Origin: Azolla caroliniana
Taxonomy: Eukaryota > Polypodiophyta
Length of the DNA stretch: 64,000 nt
Assembly: GCA_043228905.1 (NCBI GenBank)
Contig: JBHGNT010000013.1
Coordinates: 16,554,001-16,618,000 of the forward strand
Direction of reading: 5' to 3'
A program made the translations under genes and the position numbers. Positions 25,662 through 38,484 of this stretch are shown here, in pieces (within the stretch, counting starts at the first letter, position 1; every line of letters begins with the position of its first letter). Below the pieces are notes generated by a model that made no database searches, was not told the origin of the DNA, and saw only the letters and a list, made by a program, of their open reading frames with translations.

Positions 25662-27097
25662 ATAGGCCCTGAACCCAGTGGACATGTTGCATGGTTTGAG
25701 TTGCTTTAGAGGTTCAAGAATAGGCCGATGATTTCATGCGAAGCCCAATGCACTTAAGAGGATTCTTATATGCACATTCATGCTGTGTTTCCAAATGTAC
25801 CCAGATAAGTAGTGCTCCATGCTAAGTGAGTTGGATTCTTTGATAAATTGGGGTCAAGATTCCAGTGAGTCAATGTGAATCTATGTACAAGTTTGATATA
25901 GCAATACTGGAGATATCTCAGTTCAGAGTCCAGACTATATGAAGAGAGTCTGTGACTACAATACGACACACACATCTAGGGGGCAACACGCTTTTATGTA
26001 TGCTCACGTAAAATGAATCCCCATTCTTGAAAATTAGGGCAAAACATGTTTCCCCAAACACAACGGTTTGTGATTAAGTTTTGTTGTAGTGGAGAATATG
26101 CTACTCCATTTCCACTTGAGCTCATTGGATGAAGGCAAGTAACTATATGGGCATACCATGATTGGGAAAAAGCAGACCACCAACTCTGTACATTATGAAC
26201 TCGTATTGTAATTTTTGGGGGTTATAGAGGGGTAGATGTATGGAACATGGGGATTTGTGAATCCATGTAGAAAAGCTCTGAGCTACCTTAAATTACAAGG
26301 TTAAGTGTGCTTCCTAGTGTGTTGAAGGGAATATGCTACTCTTTCCCAAATGAGCTCAATTAAATAAGGCTCATTGTAGAAAAGGTGTGGATTACCTTAA
26401 TTGATGAGTTTAAACCTCACTAACTACAAATACTCAATGAGGACCTCATATATTGTAAATTTGAAAGGATCACCCTTCAGGACTTGAGAGCGAGGCCTAA
26501 CACATTTGTTCGCCTATAGATGTCTTGTTTAGTTCCTTACATGATTGGATTCCATCACTTGGACTTGTCCTTCAGATGGATTAACCTCAAGAAATGGATT
26601 AACTTTCAAAACTCAAAGAAAGCTAAAAAGACCATTAACAAATTATGTTTGTAATGTGGATGGCTCAAATCACATTTCCAAAATGGAAGGCAACTGAAAA
26701 ATTACTATATTGCCACTCCATATCCATTTGGGATACTTTGTCACGTGTCAGATGTTAAGTGAAAGGATGACTGTATGCAAGCTTCTTTTTCAGGCATCAA
26801 ATTTTAGTAACATAACACATAGTTTTGACTCTTCAAATAATTCATCCATGGTAAATATTGCAGAAATGCAAAGATGTCAGATCAATGTCTTCCTGATCAA
26901 TACTTTATGTTTGCATTTTCCCCATCGGATTTATAGCAAAAACACTAAGATGAAACAAAAGAACTGACCAAAATTAAGACTAAGTGCCATCTCGATGTTA
27001 TCCAAACTTGCTAGATCAAGTTCACAACAATCCTACGTCTCAAGATACTTCACTATCAATATGAAGCAGTAAGTGTAAATCTATTTAATACCCTTGA

Positions 27098-27256
27098 CCT
27101 TGGAAATATATAAGTGATAAGAATCCCAAGAAGGGAAAGAAAAAAATTAAGTTAACATATTGAAGTAAAACACCTTGGAAATATATAACTTTATAAGTGA
27201 TAAGAATCCCAAGAAGGGAAAGAAAAAAATAAAGGTAACATATTGAAATAAAACAC
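27098..27256. repeat. About 80-bp tandem duplication
   Basis: Two copies containing CCTTGGAAATATATAA, GTGATAAGAATCCCAAGAAG, GGAAAGAAAAAAAT and AACATATTGAARTAAAACAC. The second copy has a short insertion (CTTTATAA). Confidence 0.9.
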
Positions 27257-27309
27257 GCATTGTCATAAGAGAAAACAAAATGAAAATTTAACCTTAGATG
27301 ACTTTATCA

Positions 27310-27503
27310 TGCTTAGTCTAGGTAACACCTAGAAAACTGTAGTTGGAAAAAACAAAATGAAAGCCGTGAGTTCATGGTTAGTCTAGGTAACACCTAGAAA
27401 ACTGTAGTTGGAAAAAACAAAATGAAAGCCGTGAGTTCATGCTTAGTCTAGGTAACAGCTAGAAAACTGTAGTTGAAAAAAACAAAATGAAAGCCGTGAG
27501 TTC
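27310..27503. repeat. 65-bp tandem array, three copies
   Basis: Copies start near 27310, 27375 and 27440 with TTAGTCTAGGTAACASCT and contain AGAAAACTGTAGTTG and AAAATGAAAGCCGTGAGTTC. Only single-base differences separate them, so the expansion is recent. There are no unique spacers between copies. Confidence 0.93.
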
Positions 27504-28257
27504 TGGAGTTCTACAGAAGCTAAGAAAAGTAATGGTCATAAAGCAAGATGAAAGCTGTGAAGTGCAATAGTCATCTCTTCAGTCTCCATCTTGATAGCCT
27601 AGACAAAAGGTATGTCATTCCTACTAATAACCACCACAAAACCATGTTTCTAACAACACAAGAACATTAGAAAATTCACAATGACCTTTTGGAGGAATCA
27701 CAACTCCTTGATTCTCTTACCTTTTGGTCTGGTCTAATAGAAATTTGACAATGATGCTTTACCATGCTTCTAACAACAGAAGAATATTAGAAATTTCACA
27801 ATAAGCTATTGGAGGAATCACAACTTTCCGTCTGGTATAGAAGAAATATGAGAATGATGTTTTCGGGAATCACACGTCCTTGCTTATCGCCCCCCTTATA
27901 TTAGTTAGGGGAAACATTTATTCTTGATTCCTTGCTTATCTCCTCCCTTATATTAGAAAACTCAGAATGATGCATCAGGGAAATCACTTATGATGTTGAA
28001 TACAGAAAATGCGCGAGTCATGAACAGAATCTGACTGGCTAATCCAACCCAATTTCCTCAAACATCGTCGATATCCACCATAAATGGAAAAAACCTCTCA
28101 ATGCCAAAATCACAATGAAGAGTTTTACCAGTTTCGGATGTAGACAGGATCATCTTGCAAATGTTGCTTGCATGCTGCAAATTCTATTTATTAGTCTAAA
28201 AAGTAAAAAACCTTTTTCCCATTGCCTTCATAAATTGTTATCCTCTCTCTTCATTGG

Positions 28258-30577
28258 TCATGTCCAGTGGAATCTTCTCTCATATAGACCCGTGACTTGA
28301 TCGGCAACAGCCCACATGATAGCTTGGCCAGGTGGTATCCTCATTAGTCTAGGTAATAATCCTCTCCACAATGCAATTAAGCCTTCCTCTTTGTAAATCA
28401 GTCCAATGGCATGGATCATTCCCTTATATTTAACCTTGCCTGATCCATCTCCAAATCTGTTTTGAGCCATCAATCTGGTCTTCACTACATCAAAAGGACC
28501 AGTGCAGAAGGGACCCACAAAGCCAGCTGAAAACCCTGATATCATTGATTGCCAAGGCTGAAGAACACTGCCATCTCCTTCGTGCTTATTCCATAGAAGA
28601 GTATCAAATGCATTTTTGGCTGTGAACATGGCTGCTTGGTTCACACCATTTCTCATCACAGTGGGGGCAGCACCTGCCCATAGACCTAGAAACCCTTCTT
28701 CCCTCATTATAGTTGCAGCACAATGGACAGGCCCTTTATATTTTAATGACTCCAGTACTAGACCCTGTTGCTGCTGGAGGCGAATCTTTACTACCTGTTT
28801 GAATGAACAAAGCGAAGTAAGACAGCTCAAAAACAGGAAAGGTAAGAGAAGAATGTGAAAAAAAAGCAATCTTACCTTATGGACATGTGCGTTTTTCACC
28901 CTTCACAGTCATCAAATTGCAGCAAGTAAGAATCACAGCCAGGAATAAAGAAAACAGGAAATAGGAATTCAAACATATGCAGTGTATTTATCTATATACC
29001 CAATGCCCCTCACAACCACTATGTACAATCTAAATCCAGGTAGACTTTTGCATGCATGAAAAACATGCCTATCTCAGAATCTTGTATAGGGTCACAATAA
29101 ACCTTGATTGAGAGATTTAGGTATCATTTGTTATGTTTACCATCATTGGAGGATTTAGCCATCCACTTGCTAATGTGGGCTCTCTCTAACATTACTAGAC
29201 AACATAATTGGGAGTCAATAAAAAGGCCATCCACAACATATTACTGTGGCCTACTTCTAGACTTACTTGTCATAATTCAAAGTCAATAATAAAGCCATTC
29301 ATATGCTACTGAGCATATTGACTCGTTAATAACTTCATAATTGTCTTCATGTTCAGAATTTGGATATTATCTGTTGTGTGCATTGCGCATGCATGCGACC
29401 TGGATTAGGATACAATAATTAAACATTCCACATGGTAATGGGCCTCTCTCTAGTTCAATTATTGACAACTAATAAAGGTGAATAACCTTGATTAATTTCA
29501 TTATCATGATCTTGATCCTCAAATCGATGCAATTGCAACCTCTAGCCTTATTATCACCTCTTCTTAACATGAAAATACTCTTGATTGATTTCAACATCCT
29601 CTTGACCCTAGCATCATACAAGTTCTTCGGAGCTTCAAGAAACTATATAAATTGAAGACTTTCAGAATTTGAGGAAACATTAGCTTCTTGGTAGTATATG
29701 CTCGTGCATAAAAGTCAAAGTCTCCCTTTAGGAATTTAAAAAATAAAATAAAATCATAGCGTATGATCATGCATGAACATCAAAGCTTTTCAGAACTTCA
29801 AGGTGCTTCAGCTTTTTGTAGCATATGAAAATGCATATAAATCAAAGTATTTCTTAATATGCTTCAGCTAATTTGTAGCATATGTCCATGCAGATAAATC
29901 AAATGCCTATCGGACCTTATACAAACTTCTGCCATTGTGACATATGCTCATATGGCACATATGTAAAACAGATGATGCTAAAAAGTTTAAGAATAACTAA
30001 AATTGCAAGCAAGAGAAGGGGATATACATCAGATATACTTTGTTTATTTGTACGCACCTAGAATGCCACAAATTCTAACAAATGCAAAAAAAGACTAAGA
30101 AAAAAAAAGCATACAGCATACCTCAAAAGGGGTGACAATCATAAGAGCTTCAAGTACCCCCGCTCCAAACCCAGCTATAAGCCTACCACCATGACTGATC
30201 ACTCCTGTATGGGGGTCTCTAAATAAGACTTGAAACAACGCATTTGAGCCCATCCGGAGTGTATACTTAAGGGTGAGATGTGTAGCAAAAGGGGTGAGAC
30301 CCTTCCAGAGAGCCTTTACACCTTCCTGTTGAGCTATCGACTTTCCACAATGCACTATCCCTTTGTATTGTCTGACAGTATCAAGCTGAAGCCTAGTCTT
30401 GATGACGTCAATAGGTTGTAGGCAGCATGCCTCCATGGCTCCTCCCAAGGAGCCTGATATGGCCTTCACATAAGCAGGTATCTCAGCATCCTTCTTCTTC
30501 CTTCCTGACGAAATAGATGGACTCTTCTTGGTAAGATCTAAAGTGATGGAAGAGGAGATGGAGACCTCTGAAGCCAT
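28258..30577 (-). CDS. Mitochondrial succinate/fumarate carrier (SFC1-like)
   Basis: Two exons, 30577-30122 and 28794-28258, joined in phase 0; 330 residues plus TGA (Arabidopsis mSFC1 is about 309). A mitochondrial carrier family protein with three roughly 100-residue modules, each with two membrane helices and a PX[DE]XX[KR] signature: QPIDVIKTRLQ, TPFEVVKIRLQ (spanning the intron) and GPFDVVKTRLM. Each is followed by the KYKG/QYKG...EEG...LW[KR]G pattern. Conserved details such as HLTLKYTLRMGSNALFQ, RNGVNQAAMFTAKN and PPGQAIMWAVADQVTGLYE point to the SFC/citrate-type subgroup. It is expected to exchange succinate for fumarate across the inner membrane, linking peroxisomal lipid breakdown to the TCA cycle; substrate is inferred. 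ATG 30577 opens a 30-residue hydrophilic extension. Intron 1 (28795-30121) was partly copied to 22.35-23.04 kb. Confidence 0.94.
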
Positions 30578-30616
30578 GGCCTGTAAAAGAAATAAGAAAC
30601 ATCCAAAAACCCATCA

Positions 30617-30619
<3 letters not shown>

Positions 30620-30653
<34 letters not shown>
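30620..30653. repeat. (AC)n microsatellite
   Basis: About 17 CA units directly upstream of the SFC1 start codon, probably in its leader; a shorter CA run recurs near 30746. Confidence 0.95.
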
Positions 30654-30655
<2 letters not shown>

Positions 30656-30832
30656 TTCGTCACTCACTCTCTGAAAAAAGCATAAAAAAAACATCCAAAA
30701 AACCATAAAGATATAAGAAATATCCGAAAACCCATCATCACATCCACACACACACACTCACTCACTCCCTCACTCTCTGTAAAAGGCATAAGAAATATCC
30801 AAATAACCATCATCTTACACACACTCCCTCCC

Positions 30833-30835
<3 letters not shown>

Positions 30836-30864
<29 letters not shown>
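30836..30864. repeat. (TC)n microsatellite
   Basis: About 14 TC units. On the SFC1 coding strand this is a GA repeat some 260 bp upstream of the start codon, a position typical of plant GA/CT leader elements. Confidence 0.93.
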
Positions 30865-30866
<2 letters not shown>

Positions 30867-32546
30867 AGACATAGTGAATCTAGGGTTTGGGGCTTACGGC
30901 TCCAGGAAGCAGCCTCTCTCCCTTCAATTCAAGACTGGATGATGATGAGGTTCATGCTTATAGCACACAGAGAGAAACAGAGACAGAGACAGAGAGACAG
31001 AGTTATATATAGATATTATATATATATATTAATATATACATATATTTATTTGTTTATTTGTTTATTTACTTAGAGACAGATAGGGGGGGGGGGGGGGGGT
31101 GGGCTCATGCATATATGTAGTTATATAAAGAAACAAGATTTAAAATGTTAGTTGAGAATCAATGTTTTTTTATCTCGGCCAACGAAAGCATGTCTCGTCT
31201 CTCAGGGAGTGACACCGGCAAAGAGCTTCTTGTCTCGTCTGGGAGTGGCTGTACCACCCCCCGCCCCCTCTTGGTCCGCTTGGAAAGACTCTGAGAGCGC
31301 ATCCAAACGCATTTCCTTAACAAGGGAGAGTCCCTCCGAGCCAAGAAACAGACACGAACCAACCTAATACACGGTGGAGCCCATTCCGGTTACGAAGCAC
31401 TTCACACTCGCTTTGATGCACGATGGGAATGTTGGTGCATGAGCAATGAGAAGTTGTTGATTCTGCACGATTTGCCCGAAACATGGCTTTGGCAGTTTTT
31501 TGGAGTATCGTAACATTGGTAGAAATGCTTTTTTGCCTGTGATGTTATCATCTACTTATGCCTTCCACACGTCTCTTCAATCAACCGTGATGGAATCCTC
31601 GTGCAATCACCTTCCGCAATTGCAACACTTTGTCAATAATGTTCTTGAATGTCAAAAGTCGCTACTCACTTTCACATGTAATACGTAGAAACACAAATAT
31701 TTTGGGTGTCATAGATTTGAATCTTATACTTCATGTTTGAGATGCTTGATTTAAATGAATGCTCCAACGTATAAGAGGAGGCGAAGGAATTGAATATACT
31801 CGATGGCATTTCAAAGGCTAAATGTTACAAGGGAAAGGGAGCATGGTTGTGACGGGAGCTCAAAATAGAGCCCACATTCTTCCAATTCCCTAATTGGTAG
31901 TTTAATGGGAATTACTGATGAAACACAATGATTTGAAGAACATAACTCCCTCCCTCAAATGCTTGCTCTCGCCTCGTACCTCAATTTACCCGCCCGTCAC
32001 TATCTCAAAAATGCTCATCAGACGGTCTCATCGATCTTGCGCCCATCCCTATGGTGCATGATCGCATCATATACACAAATATATGTTCCCACCCACAAAG
32101 CTCGTCTCGCAGGGCTTTGCACCACTATGGCAAAAGAGTGTGTTGCTCTAGTACAAATGTATCATTCTCAAGATGGATCCCATGGGCTTGTGCATTGTGT
32201 CCCTTGAATCATCTACGATAATTTTGCTCACTTAACAGACCTCTACAATCCCAGTCCTCTCGAGCAGCTCCGATATCTGGCATGCACCTCCCCTCCCCAC
32301 GTATGCTAGGTCAATTGCGCGGAAGAATCCAGGCAATTCCCGGCTTCCCCCGGATGCTTGTCATATCAAAGGCGGGTGTCCATCCCACTCTCAAAAATCA
32401 CATTGGGAATGCATGCATATCATCCATCCATCCATCCATCCATCCACATGGGCTGCATAATGCATTCATTCTCTTCTTTCTTCTTCTTCCTCCGTCTGAG
32501 TTAATTAAAAAGAATAAGAAGCCCCTGCCCTGTTCCGGAGAGGCTT

Positions 32547-32557
32547 AAACCCTAAAA
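32547..32557 (+). promoter_or_regulatory. Telo-box upstream of mL43
   Basis: AAACCCTAAAA lies about 75 bp before the mL43 start codon. This AAACCCTAA box is known in plants from promoters and leaders of ribosomal protein and other translation genes, which fits the gene's role. Confidence 0.7.
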
Positions 32558-32629
32558 CTCAGAGAGGGTTTGCGCACACACACACACACACACTCTTACA
32601 CATCGTTGACTCCTTCCCTCCCTCCTTCC

Positions 32630-34669
32630 ATGGCTCTGCGAGGCGTTTGGCAGTTGAAGAAGCTCGTCGTCGCCTACTGTGACTTCTCCGGCAGCAGTCG
32701 TGGAACCAGGTCTTTCCCTTTTCATTCCTTCTGTTTGTTTGTTTGTGTGTATGTACATTCGTTGAGTTCCCACCCATCCCTGCTTTCTTGCTATTTATTA
32801 TCTCTATTTACTTCTTTGATCAAGCATCAATCCCATATGTCCAGCATGTGCCTCGATCTGTGGCTTAACTTGAAAAGTAGAGAGATTGATAGATTGATAG
32901 ATTTTAATGTTCACGGGAGACCGATTTTGATCTATGGGGTTGAACTTGTTTCGATCCCCTCAATGTTATGACTTTGATACTACTATGTAAAACCACCAAG
33001 CCAACGGCCAGAGAGAGATCTTAGTTCTACAGAAGACTAATTTTAATATATCCTCAAATGGATTGATTGTGCATTTATCCCGATGGCAGAGTATTTGTAA
33101 GGTCTGGTTTTCATATTACATTTAGCATCTTGAGTGATAAAGTTCATGTTTGATCATGAACCTGCCGGCAGAGTTATGTTGTTTTGTGCTATGGTATAGA
33201 AGAAAGATATTTGTTCTGCTATCTTCTGGAAGCTTTTGTTTGCATGTTGGCCGAGTTTTCTTTCGATACAGGGAGCACTATGGCAATAAAGATAAAGTAT
33301 CTTGTCATATATGAAATTGTTACGCACATTACCTGCAAATTCTAGCAATTTAGTTGGAAAATTATATATTTCGGTTGGATTGTGTTCCCTTGACTGATAG
33401 TTCTAATCATCAAGTTGAAATATGCAACAATTCTTTCAGAGAAAGTCTTACACAGGAAGAAATAGATAACAAAATAATACTCGAGTAACTTGGCAACCAC
33501 TTGGTGACTAGGTTACGTTTGGTAAAATAATTGTAGTCCAAGCCTGAAGAGGTGTTGTAAAGCAAGGTTGCAAGTCCTTGCGCATAAATATTTATATAGC
33601 CATGAATTTTGAATGGTCACAAGAGTTTATCATCAATTATGTGTTTCATCAAGGTACGCATGATGTTCTCTAGTCAAGCGAGAAATTGCTGCATAATTTT
33701 AAAATGCTGAAATACATGTGGAATGCAATAAATTTATTGGATGTCCATGAGGTACTGATAGTATTCTAGAAGAATGTAGAGTTTGGAGGCAATGCAATCT
33801 GTAGGATACGGAAAGATGTTCTAATATTTTGGTTTCAGCATCCAGTCTTAACTCCTTCAAAGAAACTTATTTAAAGAAAAACAAGAATACTGCACCACAG
33901 GCGAGAGAATCAAGCTGTCCTGGAGTTAATTGTGGCAATTAGATATTCTAAGTTAGACATTAGACTGGAGATTGGTCTTTTTACCTCCAAAGACATTCAA
34001 ATTAACACCCAAGTTTTCTTAAATGAAATCTTGACGGCTTCTGCTCAATGACTTTCATCATTAGAGTAAACTAAGACTCAAGTTTGTTGTGGCTTTTAAT
34101 AGTTTTCCTTTGACAATTCTGGATACATAAAATATGCTAATGTGATATTATGTTTTCAGAGAGTTCATGGAGAAACTGTTACCAGCTTTTAAAGAAAATA
34201 ATCCTCAACTAGAAGTAGAAACATTGCTTAATCGTGGACAACATCCTTGGCTAAAAGGCTTTTATGGTCTCTCTCTCTCTCTCTCTCTAACTCTCGTGGT
34301 TTATATTGTGGATCTCAAGAGGTATATGATACTGCGATCATGTTGTGTATTAGTGATCAAGTGTTGTGCATTAGTGGTCAATAATGTGGTGGTGGGGGAC
34401 ATATAAACTCATTCCAATTTGTTTGTAAATGGTTGTTTTACTGAAATTAGACTTGTCAGGGTCAAATAACACCGTTTTTTCTTGTGTTTGTAGTGAATCA
34501 CAGGGATAGGGTGGTGAGTATCAGGAATTTAGACCATGATGAGGTACTGCTGCAAGCAAATAGGCTAAGAAGCTGTGTCGGAAGAAAGGTCATCAAGCTA
34601 AGAACCCGGGTAATAACGCATTTCCCAAGTATACAGGGAACCTGGAAACCTGAACTTAGCCCACAATGA
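32630..34669 (+). CDS. Mitochondrial large ribosomal subunit protein mL43
   Basis: Three exons, 32630-32709, 34160-34266 and 34494-34669; 120 residues plus TGA, the normal length. The protein matches the L51/S25/CI-B8 domain family: MALRGVWQLKKLVVAYCDFS at the N-terminus, GSSRGTREFMEKLLPAFKE, NPQLEVETLLNRGQHPWLKG, then the RVVSIRNLD..EVLLQANRLR block and GRKVIKLRTR..T..PSIQGTW at the C-terminus. The family has a thioredoxin-like fold and sits in the large mitoribosomal subunit (also called MRPL51/L43). The two introns are 1450 and 227 bp; the second begins inside a CT microsatellite. A telo-box lies just upstream. No cleavable presequence is obvious, which is usual for this protein. Confidence 0.94.
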
Positions 34670-37600
34670 TTACTCAAAAATCAAGTTTTTTGGTCTTGAT
34701 AAATGGACCCTCACTTCAATTAATGAACTTATTTCTGTTATTCAACGCAATGTCTGCTAATGACAAAAAGTTTGGCAGACCTCATGAACCATTGTTATCA
34801 GTGATGCTTGTGAGATGGTTAAACATCAGGTTTCAATCCTTGATCAATGTATCTTTTCTTTTTAGAACTTTTAATCTGGTGTCATGAAAATATACATAAT
34901 GATCAATCTGTTGATAAATAGTTGAGCAAGGCTCTAGTTTGAGGTTAAATGTTTTTTGTATGAGAACAAATTTGCGATCCATACAAAGTAAGATCAGATT
35001 ACGTGGCTAGTGATCTGGATGTGTTGTGTCATGGATGAAAATGCAAATGCTATTTCTTGAATGAAAGCGCCATGATTCTTGTTTATGTATGAAGACACTG
35101 TAAATTTACAATCGAGCACATAATCAAGGTAGAGATCAAAAGAGTGAGTATGGAAATTTATTGTGACATCAGTTGAAAATGATTGAATAAAATGCTAGTT
35201 TTTTCATTGAGAAAGTCACTTTTTGACACCAGGAAGCTATTTATATCATTATGGTGGTATTAATAATTCCTTGTGATCCTAGCTTTTGTCTATTTTCTTT
35301 AGTTATTGCCTACTTCACATTATGTCGAGGCACATGGGTTTGAACAAGTGAATTTGCCTAGAGTACTCTTTTATCATAAACTTATTCAGAGGTCGAAATA
35401 AATTAGGAGAGGTATAGAAGACTTCCCTCAAAGCTGGCATCAATCTAAAACAATTAACAATGCTCTCAAATATGCTGCAAGAGCTCATTGTCTCATTGTT
35501 GTGCTTATACAATGATGTGAATGACAGTTTTGTAGAATTGTTGGTGTGCATGATTTGAAACTGAAAATTGCAATAGGAAAAGTTGCAAATCTCAATCTTT
35601 GCCACTAACAATATAAGAATCTCAACGATGTGTTGTAAATGTACATGAATGATTTATGGTGTCTAATTTCTTTGACAAGTGTATGATGGCAATGCCTTTG
35701 CATTTTGGTTAATATCACTTCCATTCTTTGTGTACACACATGTCAAATTGGAACCTGATGTGTTGAGCCCATACATTACTATTGCAGAGCACAAGCTTTA
35801 GAAATAATATATTTGACTAATCTATGTTCTCCTTGTGAGATGGTTGCATAAACTATATTAAAGAGCATGAGCTCATGATTTTGATGCATTGATGTGGCCT
35901 ATAGTGTAGGGAAAATGTATGCGTGGACATAAACAATGTCATCTTCCGTTTCATGTGAAAGCGCTTATTTGGTCGGTGGGTTACCTTTCGCAACATCTTT
36001 AAAATGTTGACACATTTAAGAAGTGACATGCTCTTTTGGTATAGTGATTGAGGGCACACCTTTGATACATGCTTAGTTGCTAAATCCATTAGCTTAATAT
36101 GTCACAACTTTGGGCATTGCTAATTCAGATAAGTTTGTTGTCCTTTCATTTAGTTTTCACTCAAAGGAACCAAATATTTAGCCTCCCGATCCTAAAACGT
36201 AGTGTATGACTATCTTAAGTACGAGGTTCTATAGTGTAATTGGAATATGAGCGATGGGTTTTTTTTATTATCACGTTGTTTTATTATATACATTACTTTT
36301 ACAAAAAAAGAGCCATATATATTTGAGGAAGGCAAAAAATGGAAGTAGTAAAAAAAAAAGTTTTAGTGCGTGTGTGCATGCGTGCTTCCTTATACACTCC
36401 AAATGTATGTGGGATAAGATGAGAGAAGTGTGACAACTATTCATGGGTCATCCATGGTTTTGAGAACCAAAATTGTCATGGTGGATAAATGGTCAGTTGT
36501 CTTGTAACTTGTAATGCTTGTCTTTTGTTACCTCTAACTCGTGGGAAAATCTTGGCGTGTTACAATAGGCAACAAAGATTAAATCTAGGGAAAAATATTG
36601 AAATATTGAAATCTTTTTCTAGAATATTGCCATGTACTAAACATTTAGTTCAAGAGACAAGTATTATGGTAAATACCCTTAACATCAAGGGTATGCTTTT
36701 GGTGTTTTACCATGAGATATATCATGTTATCGAGATGACAATAATTGCATGATTGAAATTTGAGCTCTAGTCTAGTTAAGCAAATAGAATAAGGAAATAA
36801 AAGGTGTCATCATAATTAAGTGCATTACAAATTGACAAAATGTCTTTTATGGTCCTCACATGCTTAGTCACATCATTAACAAAAACTAAAGTGTAATAAT
36901 GAATAAGAGAGAAAAAACGATGGTGCTTGGAAAGATCAACGAATATGTTTAAAGCATTACTATAACATTTAAAAAAATGATATTTCATGTTCTTTAAGAT
37001 CTATGAAGATATGCCATCACTAATTAGTCAAGCAACGCATAAAGGCTTCCATCAACAAAAGTAGCTTCCCATGGCATATGTTTAAAGTATCACCCTTGGT
37101 GGTCGAAAGATAAAATGAAAATACACTTCATCCTACTCTATGCTCAAATAAGATGAATACACGTGTCAGAGTAAGGCTTATTATGATCACTGAACCCTAT
37201 GATGGAAATCTCGAATCTTGATTTGCAGTTCCTTTAGTGCTACATAGAAGAGTATGATTAAAAAGGACATCCCATAATATAAATATACCATATATCATTA
37301 TTATTATATGTAAGATAAAATGAGAGTAGTGTAACATATGACGTCATCAAATTAATGGCAATGAACATGGTTTGAGATTCATACATCATTAAACAAACCA
37401 ATGACTTCATCGATGAAATTTAAATAATCAACATCAACAGTAGATTCGGAAGTTGCGATTGCCAACCTGAAGTAGCATCAAAAAGATCTTCATTCATGAT
37501 CGCAATTCGGATTCAAATAAAAGAATTAGTGCATTAGATAATTGTTGCGGGTCATTAGTTAAATAATTTAGTATTAACAGTCAAAAGCTTTCGACATACA

Positions 37601-38257
37601 CTTGGCACTACATACCTCATTTGCATATATCCAAAACATATTGACATTAATTATCATGCTTGCTTTATATAGTAATATAAATTGATGTCTATAATGAGCA
37701 AAGTTTTTATTAGCCATTTGTTGATTTTTAATACAACACAAGTTATATTATGCGTAAATTGTCCATTCAGATCTCGCAACATGCATTTCTAACAACATTT
37801 TTTCCATGTTAGAGATGGATTTGCAATGTTCTCCAATCCCAGAGACTCAAACACTTAAATGTGTGACACACAATCACAATTTAGAAAGATGAAAAGCATA
37901 AAAATGAAATAAATGAATATAGTGACAATGTTTTTTCCTAGTGAATGTGGCTTTTATACTTTTTCGTTTTTGTCGTTTCTCATACTTTAGGACAAGTTTA
38001 TCATTCGGTTTTGGCCCATCTTTAGAAGGATACAGTAAACCATATGATTAGTTTGCAGCAAACTAGGGTTTGAGCCACATAGATTTTTTTGGTCCACAAA
38101 GTCTTGTTGAATTTACCTTACCTTACAAGTCTCTATCATGGTGGGAATTATTAGATTTTGATGAGTTTTTCTTCACTCTTATTGAAAAGCAGGTAGATTC
38201 TAGAGCTAAAACTCTTGTATCTCAAGGACAATGTGAATGCCCCTCTCACTCCTGTGA

Positions 38258-38484
38258 TTTTACACATGAAATGTTTGTAATGTTGTTTAAAAAAATGTGC
38301 TTACTATATGTAATGGTTTTGTCACACTTGTTATGTTGCAACACGTGGACCGCCTAAAGGCCACAAACTACTTTACACATGAAATGATTGTAATGTTGTT
38401 AAAAAAATGTGCTTACTATATGTAATGGTTTTGTCACACTTGTTATGTTACAACATGTGGCTCGCCTGAAGGCCACAAACTACC
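38258..38484. repeat. 114-bp tandem duplication
   Basis: Both copies start TTTACACATGAAATG and end CCACAAACTAC. They differ at fewer than ten positions, one a single-base indel in the A run. Confidence 0.92.

Larger units (their letters stand above)
25662..28257. other. Intergenic between PPR and carrier gene, repeat-rich
   Basis: No gene recognised. The right half carries several local duplications: a pair at 27098-27256, a 65-bp array of three copies at 27310-27503, and a roughly 125-bp diverged pair at about 27640-27810. A possible polyadenylation region of the PPR gene lies near 25700-26000. Confidence 0.6.
30578..32629. other. Divergent intergenic region between SFC1 and mL43
   Basis: Both neighbouring genes start outward from here. 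On the SFC1 side are an AC microsatellite (30620-30653), a TC microsatellite (about 30836-30864) and a G17 tract (31083-31099; C17 on the SFC1 coding strand). On the mL43 side are a CATC repeat (32421-32445), a telo-box AAACCCTAA (about 32548-32556) and a CA repeat. The middle (31.1-32.4 kb) has overlapping weak open frames on both strands with no family resemblance. Confidence 0.65.

Noticed and set aside
27310-27503. CRISPR-like array
   Set aside because: Head-to-tail copies without unique spacers, in a eukaryotic nuclear genome.
31152-31367. Overlapping frames on both strands between SFC1 and mL43
   Set aside because: No recognisable domain and opposite-strand overlap typical of GC-richer non-coding DNA.
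38070-38357. 95-codon frame in the gene-poor region
   Set aside because: No family resemblance and it runs into a tandem duplication; no splice partners.
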